NCBI GenBank assembly: GCA_017559885.1 | Contig: JAFYQN010000106.1 | Location: 1-5,649, forward strand | From: Clostridia bacterium | Lineage (GTDB): Bacteria > Bacillota > Clostridia > Oscillospirales > Acutalibacteraceae | Length of the DNA stretch: 5,649 nt | Direction of reading: 5' to 3' | Shown: piece after piece, positions 1 to 4,595 of the stretch | Layout: each line of letters opens with the position of its first letter | Numbering within the stretch: the stretch's first letter is position 1 | The notes under the pieces: model-generated | What the model was told of the DNA's origin: nothing | Seen by the model: only the letters and a program-made list of their open reading frames with translations | Databases searched by the model: none | Position numbers and translations under genes: made by a program

Positions 1-18
1 AATTAACTTACTAAAGAA

Positions 19-41
19 AAAGCCACATGGAAGTGGCTTTT
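19..41 (+). terminator. Stem-loop terminator upstream of rnpA (probably after rpmH)
   Basis: An 8-bp perfect stem, AAAGCCAC (19-26) with GTGGCTTT (33-40), encloses a 6-nt loop and is followed by a T-rich stretch with breaks (to about 46). The form is that of an intrinsic terminator. In Bacillota rpmH normally precedes rnpA, so this probably ends or attenuates rpmH transcription. rpmH itself is not visible, and the first 18 bases are too few to identify its end. No convincing promoter lies between this stem and rnpA, so rnpA may depend on read-through. Confidence 0.7.
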
Positions 42-70
42 ACTTTTAGTTATGATTATTTGGTGAGATT

Positions 71-409
71 ATGAGAGTCTACCGAAAACTTAAACAGAAT
101 TGGGAATTTCATCGCGCATATACACGTGGTGTTTCGTTGGTATCCCCAAATTTTGTGCTTTACGTATGTAAAGGCAGAAAAGAACAGTTGCGCCTTGGTA
201 TTACAGCGGGTAAAAAAATAGGCACCGCTGTAAGCCGTAATCGCGCAAAACGCGTTATAACTGCGGCCTTTGATGTTTGCGCGCCGCACATGCCGTTGGG
301 GTACGACTGCGTTGTGGTTGCGCGCACACGAATCCTTAACACAAAGAGTAATATAGTTGCATTAGAAATGCAAAAATTACTCCGAAAACAAGATTTATGG
401 ATAGAATAA
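71..409 (+). CDS. rnpA: Ribonuclease P protein component RnpA
   Basis: This is the protein subunit of RNase P, which assists the catalytic RNA (rnpB) in removing 5' leaders from pre-tRNAs in the cytoplasm. The 112-aa length is normal for the family. The family signature is clear: R-L-G-I-T-A-G-K-K-I-G at about 41-51 is followed by the RNR motif S-R-N-R-A-K-R (55-61), which contacts the RNA. The segment after it reads V-I-T-A-A-F instead of the more usual I-R-E-x-F-R, so part of the basic helix face is lost. The ATG at 71 is preceded by GGTGAG (62-67). The spacing is short but fits the distal part of the anti-Shine-Dalgarno pairing. It is the first gene of a tight rnpA-yidD-yidC-jag unit, and its last 13 nt overlap yidD. 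Confidence 0.97.
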   Translation: MRVYRKLKQNWEFHRAYTRGVSLVSPNFVLYVCKGRKEQLRLGITAGKKIGTAVSRNRAKRVITAAFDVCAPHMPLGYDCVVVARTRILNTKSNIVALEMQKLLRKQDLWIE

Positions 410-642
410 AAAATCCCGTTAGCCGTTTGTGTTTATGGCTTATTAAATTTTATCAAAAATATGTTTCACCTCACAAGATTCCTTGTTGCCGTTTTACACC
501 AAGTTGTTCGGCTTATGCGGTAGAGGCAATTACCGTACACGGCGCATCTAAAGGTTTAATTTTATCAGTTTACAGAATTTTGAGGTGTAATCCGTTATGC
601 AAAGGTGGTTACGATCCCGTTCCGCCTAAAAAAGAAAAATAA
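397..642 (+). CDS. yidD: Membrane protein insertion efficiency factor YidD
   Basis: This is a small (81 aa) membrane-associated protein of the YidD/DUF37 family, which helps YidC-dependent insertion of inner-membrane proteins. Visible family marks are an amphipathic N-terminal helix (about 8-24, with L-I-K-F-Y-Q-K-Y), the cysteine-containing core C-R-F-T-P-S-C-S-A-Y-A (31-41) and the C-terminal block R-C-N-P-x-C-K-G-G-Y-D-P-V-P (63-76). Cysteines are at 30, 31, 37, 64 and 68. The start at 397 lies inside the 3' end of rnpA (13-nt overlap) and has no good Shine-Dalgarno sequence, so translation is probably coupled to rnpA. No better start is seen downstream. It sits directly upstream of yidC, its functional partner, as in most bacteria. 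Confidence 0.96.
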   Translation: MDRIKNPVSRLCLWLIKFYQKYVSPHKIPCCRFTPSCSAYAVEAITVHGASKGLILSVYRILRCNPLCKGGYDPVPPKKEK

Positions 643-666
643 ATATGAAATTAAAGGTGTTAAATT

Positions 667-1749
667 ATGACAGGAATTTTTGGTTCAATATTTAACGTTG
701 TAAATATACCGCTTGGCTACGTTATGAAATTTTTGGCTGATATTTTCAGCAATGATTTCGCCGCAGCGGTTGCAGTTTTTACCCTTCTTATCAACCTTGC
801 GTTGATTCCACTTAGTATTAAAAGTCAAAAGTCATCTGTTCAACAGATGCGTATAAAACCAAAACTTGATGAGCTTCGCAAAAAATATGGTGATGATCGT
901 CAAAAAATGGCTATGGCTCAACAAGAACTTTATCAACAAGAGGGCGTTTCTATGGCGGGCGGTTGTTTGCCTATGATTATCCGTCTTGTTCTTATGATGA
1001 GCATTTACTCACTTATTTTGTCTCCGCTTACCTATATGGCAGGCGCAGATTCAAAAAATGTTGAAAACATTTACGACGTTATCACCGAAGTTAAAACAGC
1101 AGTTAGCAAAGAAAAATTAGAATTACCCGAAGGTTACACTTTAAAAGATTTGGGTTGGGACAAAATCAACGTAACAAACAAAGAACTTATTATTATAGGC
1201 AACATCAGACAAGAGGTTACCGAAGAGGGTAAGGATAATATTTTTGAAGTAGTGTTAAAACCCAAGACATACGAAAAGATTGAAGAAGATATTAAAGAAC
1301 TTGCCAAAATAGACAAGGAAAACCATATAAACTTTAATCTTTTTAACATTGATGATCTTGACCTTACAAAAACACCTAACTTCAACATAGACATTCTTGA
1401 CAACTTTGAATTGTTGTGGCTTATACCTGTAGGCGCATTTTTGGCGCAGATGATAACAAGTCTTATTTCTGCTAAGGTTAATAAAATCAACAACCCTGAC
1501 GCGCCCTCTATGATGGGTATGATGCTTATGATGCCGCTTATATCTTTATTTATCGGTTTCAGTTTGCCGGGCGGCGTTGGTTTTTACTGGATTTGTTCAT
1601 CACTTATAGGCGGCCTTGTGCAATCGGGCGTACAACTTTGGTATGGTCCGCACAAAATGCTTGCACGCGAACGCGCTAAAGAACTTACCAAACAATGCGA
1701 TTTTGAAGCAAAGCAAATTGAAAAGTTTAAAACTAAGACAGAAGAATAA
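667..1749 (+). CDS. yidC: Membrane protein insertase YidC (Oxa1/SpoIIIJ family)
   Basis: This insertase places membrane proteins in the cytoplasmic membrane, alone or with SecYEG. The 360-aa protein has five predicted TM segments: about 31-50, 100-123, 248-268, 285-300 and 304-325. A charged cytoplasmic hairpin (52-95, with K-P-K-L-D-E-L-R-K-K-Y) lies between TM1 and TM2, and a basic tail follows TM5. There is no lipoprotein-type signal with a lipobox Cys, unlike Bacillus SpoIIIJ. Two features are odd. About 124 mostly charged residues (124-247) lie between TM2 and TM3 on the outer side, where Bacillus proteins have a short loop. Also, the TM1 position of the conserved groove Arg (five residues before Pro48) is Asn43, while TM2 carries Arg106. 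TM4 begins in a Met-rich run (282-289). AAAGGTGT (653-660) precedes the ATG. The gap to yidD is 24 nt. Confidence 0.96.
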   Translation: MTGIFGSIFNVVNIPLGYVMKFLADIFSNDFAAAVAVFTLLINLALIPLSIKSQKSSVQQMRIKPKLDELRKKYGDDRQKMAMAQQELYQQEGVSMAGGCLPMIIRLVLMMSIYSLILSPLTYMAGADSKNVENIYDVITEVKTAVSKEKLELPEGYTLKDLGWDKINVTNKELIIIGNIRQEVTEEGKDNIFEVVLKPKTYEKIEEDIKELAKIDKENHINFNLFNIDDLDLTKTPNFNIDILDNFELLWLIPVGAFLAQMITSLISAKVNKINNPDAPSMMGMMLMMPLISLFIGFSLPGGVGFYWICSSLIGGLVQSGVQLWYGPHKMLARERAKELTKQCDFEAKQIEKFKTKTEE

Positions 1750-1753
1750 TTAT

Positions 1754-1760
1754 AAGGAGG
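1754..1760 (+). promoter_or_regulatory. Ribosome-binding site fixing the TTG start of jag
   Basis: AAGGAGG is a near-perfect Shine-Dalgarno sequence lying 9 nt before TTG at 1770. It supports this TTG as the real start, because the next in-frame Met lies too far inside the Jag-N domain. It is the strongest Shine-Dalgarno site in the window, perhaps offsetting the weak start codon. Confidence 0.85.
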
Positions 1761-1769
1761 AACCCTTTC

Positions 1770-2717
1770 TTGATTAAAGAAGCAATTGGCTTCGGTAGTA
1801 CAGTTGACGAAGCAAAAGAAGATGCCATATTGCGACTTGGCGCAAAAATGGAAGAAGACGTACAGTTTGAAATAATTTCACTTCCTAAAAAGAAGGTATT
1901 GGGTTTGTTTGGCGGTTCACAGGCCGAAGTTAAGGCGTACGTAGAACGTCCCGACAAACCAAACAAAAAGACAGGTAAACAAAATCAAAAGAGCGAAAAC
2001 GCTCCCAAAACCGAAAAGAAGGCAAAACCCGAAAAAACAGAGGTTAAAAAGCCAGAACCCAAGGTAGAAAAGAAACAGGAACCCGAGATTGAGACTGTTG
2101 ATCAATCACTTATTCCTGCCGAATCACCAACAGGCAAGGCGATAGCATATCTTAACGCTATACTTAAAAATCTTGGTTGTGAAAATATTGATGTTAAGGC
2201 GGCAGTTCGTGAAAACAGCGCGCTTATCGTACTCGAAGGCGAAGGCCTTGGCGTAGTAATCGGCCATCGCGGTGAAACACTTGACGCGCTTCAACATCTT
2301 GTATCACTTGCGGCAAACAATGCAGGCGGTTATTTTAAAATAACACTTAACATTGGCGATTATCGTGAAAAGCGCGAGCAAACACTTCGCTCACTTGCTA
2401 CTCGCGTTGCTGAGCAGGTTAAACGCAACTCTCGTAATCGCGCACTCGAACCAATGAGCGCTTACGAGCGTCGTATAATTCACACAGCAGTTCAAGAAAT
2501 CGAGGGTGTAAGTTCTGCTTCTATCGGTGAGGGTAAAAATCGTCGCGTGGTAATCTTCCCCGAAGGCGGCACACCCAATATGCCACGTCGTGACGGCGGT
2601 CGTCGTAGAAATGACCGTGGCGGTCGCAAACCGTCGAATACCGTAGCAAGCGTTCCTTCACGTGAACCCAAGCGCGATACCGATATTCCACTTTATGGTA
2701 AAATTTCAAAAGAATAA
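1770..2717 (+). CDS. jag: RNA-binding protein Jag/KhpB (EloR, SpoIIIJ-associated)
   Basis: This is a cytoplasmic RNA-binding protein of the Jag/KhpB family. In streptococci it works with KhpA to control cell elongation, and it is almost always coupled to yidC. Domains in the 315 aa are: Jag-N (about 1-58, with K-K-K-V-L-G-L-F-G), a K/E/P-rich probably disordered linker (60-115), a KH-II domain (about 120-196) with the GxxG loop G-H-R-G at 165-168, and an R3H domain (about 205-264) with R234-x3-H238. A basic Gly/Arg-rich tail (272-287) then leads to a short D-I-P-L-Y-G-K-I end. Translation starts at TTG (1770), 20 nt after yidC, behind a strong Shine-Dalgarno site. It is the last gene of the rnpA-yidD-yidC-jag unit and is followed at once by a terminator. 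The family call is firm. The role is inferred from characterised homologues. Confidence 0.95.
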   Translation: MIKEAIGFGSTVDEAKEDAILRLGAKMEEDVQFEIISLPKKKVLGLFGGSQAEVKAYVERPDKPNKKTGKQNQKSENAPKTEKKAKPEKTEVKKPEPKVEKKQEPEIETVDQSLIPAESPTGKAIAYLNAILKNLGCENIDVKAAVRENSALIVLEGEGLGVVIGHRGETLDALQHLVSLAANNAGGYFKITLNIGDYREKREQTLRSLATRVAEQVKRNSRNRALEPMSAYERRIIHTAVQEIEGVSSASIGEGKNRRVVIFPEGGTPNMPRRDGGRRRNDRGGRKPSNTVASVPSREPKRDTDIPLYGKISKE

Positions 2718-2722
2718 TTTTT

Positions 2723-2750
2723 AAGAGCCGAATTTTATTCGGCTCTTTTT
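2723..2750 (+). terminator. Intrinsic terminator after jag
   Basis: A 10-bp perfect stem, AAGAGCCGAA (2723-2732) with TTCGGCTCTT (2738-2747), encloses a 5-nt loop. The 3' arm runs into a five-T tail ending at 2750. It starts 5 nt after the jag stop codon and closes the rnpA-jag unit. Confidence 0.93.
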
Positions 2751-2763
2751 GCATTTATTACCT

Positions 2764-2793
2764 CTTTTTTCGCATACTATTATGCGAAAGAAG
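2764..2793 (+). promoter_or_regulatory. Inverted repeat in the glmM leader (operator or RNA hairpin)
   Basis: A perfect 9-bp inverted repeat, TTTCGCATA (2768-2776) with TATGCGAAA (2781-2789), has a 4-nt loop. It extends outward to 13 bp (2764-2793) with one G-T wobble. The 3' arm contains most of the only Shine-Dalgarno candidate for glmM, GAAGG (2790-2794), and is followed by TTTTGTTTTT right up to the ATG at 2805. TATTAT (2778-2783) in its centre could be a -10 box, with a poor -35 (TTATTA, 2755-2760). It may be a protein operator over the promoter or an RNA hairpin that hides the ribosome site or ends transcription. The sequence alone does not decide which. Confidence 0.55.
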
Positions 2794-2804
2794 GTTTTGT
2801 TTTT

Positions 2805-4190
2805 ATGAGCAATAAATATTTTGGTACCGACGGTTTCAGAGGCGAGGTAAACGTAAATCTAACTGCCGAACACGCATACAAAATAGGCAGGTTTTTGGGG
2901 TGGTATTTTAAATCGCCTATTTGTAAAACCGAAAAGACAAACCAAAAAACCAAGGTGGTAATAGGCAAGGACACAAGACGGTCGAGTTATATGCTTGAAT
3001 ATGCCTTGTGTTCAGGCATAATTGCATCGGGCGGCGATGCGTACATTTTGCACGTTACTACAACACCAAGCGTTTCTTACGTAACGCGAACGGAAGGGTT
3101 TGATTGCGGCGTTATGATTACCGCGTCACACAATCCTTTTTACGACAACGGAATAAAGATTATAAATCGTTACGGCGAAAAAATAGACGATAAAATTACC
3201 GATTTAATAGAAAAATACATTGACGGCGAACTTGATTTTTTAGGCGGCGGACATACCGATTTGCCGTTTGCATTGCGCGAAGAAATCGGTGCTGTTGTGG
3301 ACTATGTTTCAGGTAGAAACCGATATATCGGCTATCTTATATCACTTGCGTCACATTCTTATAAAAATTTAAAAATAGGTCTTGATTGCGCAAACGGCGC
3401 ATCGTGGAGCATTGCCCGTTCGGTATTTGATGCTTTGGGCGCCAAAACCTTCGTGGTAGGCGACAAACCAAACGGTACAAACATAAACGATGATTGTGGT
3501 TCAACCCACATTGAAAATCTTTGTCAGTTGGTAAGACAAAACCATTTAGACGTCGGCTTTGCTTTTGACGGGGATAGCGACCGTTGTATTGCTGTAGATG
3601 AAAAAGGCAACGTGGTTGACGGCGATAAGATGATGTACGTTTTGGCAAAGAGATTAAAGGGTAGGGATATGTTAAACGACAATACCGTAGTTGCCACAAT
3701 TATGTCTAACAACGGTTTTGTTAACAGTTTAAAACAAGAGGATATAAACTGCGTTTTAACCACGGTTGGCGACCGCTTTGTTTATGAGTGCATGCAACAA
3801 AACGATTATGATTTAGGCGGTGAGCAATCAGGGCACATTATTATAAAAAAATATGCCACAACAGGTGACGGACTGCTTACCGCAATTATGATAACCGAAG
3901 AATTATGCGACAAAAAAGCAACGCTTTCAAAACTTTGTGAGGGAGTGTTTTTGTATCCGCAGTTTACAAAAAACGTGCACGTAAATGATAAAGAAAAAGC
4001 AACAACCGATAAACTTGTGCAAAAATCACTAAAAGAAATTGAACAAAAGATTGACGGTAAAGGTAGAGTTTTGCTTCGAAAAAGCGGAACCGAACCGGTA
4101 GTACGCATTATGGTAGAGTGTGAAAATGAAAATTTGTGCCGTGAATATGCCGAATATATAGCAAATGTTATTTCAAAAGTCACATCTTAA
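2805..4190 (+). CDS. glmM: Phosphoglucosamine mutase GlmM
   Basis: This cytoplasmic enzyme of the alpha-D-phosphohexomutase family converts glucosamine-6-phosphate to glucosamine-1-phosphate, on the route to UDP-GlcNAc and peptidoglycan. All four active-site regions are present in the 461 aa: the phosphoserine loop T-A-S-H-N-P (Ser108), the metal-binding loop D-G-D-S-D-R (Asp255, 257, 259), the sugar-binding loop G-E-Q-S-G-H (339-344) and the phosphate-binding loop R-K-S-G-T-E-P (425-431) with Arg434. The N-terminus K-Y-F-G-T-D-G-F-R-G and the V-G-D-R-F-V motif (321-326) point to GlmM rather than a phosphomannomutase or phosphoglucomutase. The length is slightly above the usual 445-450. The ATG at 2805 gives the expected N-terminus. 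It forms its own unit between two terminators, behind a leader with an inverted repeat. Confidence 0.94.
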   Translation: MSNKYFGTDGFRGEVNVNLTAEHAYKIGRFLGWYFKSPICKTEKTNQKTKVVIGKDTRRSSYMLEYALCSGIIASGGDAYILHVTTTPSVSYVTRTEGFDCGVMITASHNPFYDNGIKIINRYGEKIDDKITDLIEKYIDGELDFLGGGHTDLPFALREEIGAVVDYVSGRNRYIGYLISLASHSYKNLKIGLDCANGASWSIARSVFDALGAKTFVVGDKPNGTNINDDCGSTHIENLCQLVRQNHLDVGFAFDGDSDRCIAVDEKGNVVDGDKMMYVLAKRLKGRDMLNDNTVVATIMSNNGFVNSLKQEDINCVLTTVGDRFVYECMQQNDYDLGGEQSGHIIIKKYATTGDGLLTAIMITEELCDKKATLSKLCEGVFLYPQFTKNVHVNDKEKATTDKLVQKSLKEIEQKIDGKGRVLLRKSGTEPVVRIMVECENENLCREYAEYIANVISKVTS

Positions 4191-4205
4191 GCGGTGTGGC
4201 TTTTT
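4175..4205 (+). terminator. Terminator overlapping the end of glmM
   Basis: A 12-bp stem (4175-4186 with 4193-4204) contains two G-T wobbles and ends in a run of five T (4201-4205). The 6-nt loop (4187-4192) contains the glmM stop codon TAA (4188-4190), so the 5' arm is coding sequence. The core, AAAAGTCAC with GTGGCTTTT, resembles the terminator at 19-41. Confidence 0.8.
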
Positions 4206-4494
4206 GATTTACAATTTGTTTACAAAATTACCATATATTCGCAAAGAAATAGTTTTACCATTTTCGTATGATTTTGCAAAAGAAGGTGCGATAGCGAGGG
4301 CGCTTTCATACAATCCCCAAATAATTTTAGCCGACGAACCAACAGGAAACTTAGACGGTGAAACGCAGGATGAAATTATGAAAATATTCCGTCGCCTTGC
4401 CGATGAAGGTAAATGCGTAATTATCGTTACACACTCGCCTGACGTTGCAAAGGAGGCCGATGTGAAGTTTGAACTTAAAAGAGGTAAAAAATAA
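4204..4494 (+). pseudogene. Remnant of an ABC-transporter ATPase (LolD/MacB/SalX type)
   Basis: The frame keeps the C-terminal part of an ABC ATPase: A-I-A-R-A-L, then Walker B and D-loop I-I-L-A-D-E-P-T-G-N-L-D (4321-4356), then I-I-V-T-H-S with the H-loop His (4432-4434). The residues before this (Y-N-L-F-T-K-L-P and I-V-L-P-F at about 4210-4263) resemble the segment after the Q-loop in this family (F-N-L-I-P-T-L-T, N-V-E-L-P-L). The usual helical domain and LSGGQ signature between these blocks are absent, and Walker A is missing entirely. The piece therefore lacks its 5' end and probably has an internal deletion. No credible start exists: an in-frame ATG at 4165 lies inside glmM and the TTG at 4204 lies in the glmM terminator. 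No permease gene is adjacent. The remaining frame is intact to its stop, which suggests recent decay. The subfamily is inferred from the D-E-P-T-G-N-L-D motif. Confidence 0.82.
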
Positions 4495-4495
4495 T

Positions 4496-4527
4496 TTAAA
4501 GCCGATACTTGCAAGTATCGGCTTTAA
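4496..4527. terminator. 32-nt perfect palindrome, probable bidirectional terminator
   Basis: Bases 4496-4527 form a perfect palindrome with 16-nt arms, core GCCGATACTT/AAGTATCGGC, starting 2 nt after the stop of the ABC-ATPase remnant. As RNA it folds into a stem of about 13-14 bp with a small loop on either strand. The T-tails are short and interrupted (TTTAATAATT), so termination may be modest. It was probably the terminator of the ancestral ABC-transporter gene. Confidence 0.7.
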
Positions 4528-4530
4528 TAA

Positions 4531-4558
4531 TTGGTATTGATTTTTTAATAGCTATAAT
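4531..4558 (+). promoter_or_regulatory. Sigma-A-type promoter of the glycoside hydrolase gene
   Basis: A perfect -10 box, TATAAT (4553-4558), lies 16 bp after TTGGTA (4531-4536), which matches four of six bases of the -35 consensus. The spacer is T-rich. Transcription would start near 4565, about 30 nt before the GTG start codon. It is the clearest promoter in the window and shows that this gene is transcribed separately from glmM. Confidence 0.7.
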
Positions 4559-4582
4559 GTAAAATTATTTTATAAAATTACA
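4558..4582. promoter_or_regulatory. Possible operator: imperfect dyad over the transcription start
   Basis: TGTAAAATTA (4558-4567) and TAAAATTACA (4573-4582) form an inverted repeat with 8 of 10 bases paired and a 5-nt spacer, centred just after the -10 box. The same segments also share the direct repeat TAAAATTA. The position suits a repressor site for a sugar-utilisation gene. The stretch is almost all A/T, so chance symmetry is quite possible. Confidence 0.3.
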
Positions 4583-4583
4583 C

Positions 4584-4589
4584 GAGGTG
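4584..4589 (+). promoter_or_regulatory. Ribosome-binding site deciding the GTG start at 4596
   Basis: GAGGTG lies 6 nt before GTG at 4596. It supports this start over the overlapping GTG at 4594, which is in the wrong frame. Confidence 0.75.
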
Positions 4590-4595
4590 TTAAGT

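Noticed and set aside
1134..1493. 119-codon open frame on the - strand
   Set aside because: It lies fully inside yidC, has no recognisable domain and reads as an antisense shadow. Other - strand frames inside rnpA, jag, glmM and the hydrolase were rejected for the same reason.
1917..2105. Simple repeats in the Lys/Glu/Pro-rich part of jag
   Set aside because: The low complexity encodes a typical disordered Jag linker. No exact tandem repeat unit is visible.
2751..2804. A glucosamine-6-phosphate riboswitch/ribozyme before glmM
   Set aside because: The leader is far too short and shows only one simple hairpin. The known ribozyme belongs to glmS.
4165..4203. ATG at 4165 as the start of the ABC-ATPase frame
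   Set aside because: It lies inside glmM and its terminator, lacks a ribosome-binding site, and the encoded residues (to 4203) do not resemble an ATPase.
4537..4542. TTGATT as the -35 box of the hydrolase promoter
   Set aside because: It is only 10 bp from TATAAT, too close for sigma-A. TTGGTA at 4531 gives a 16-bp spacer.
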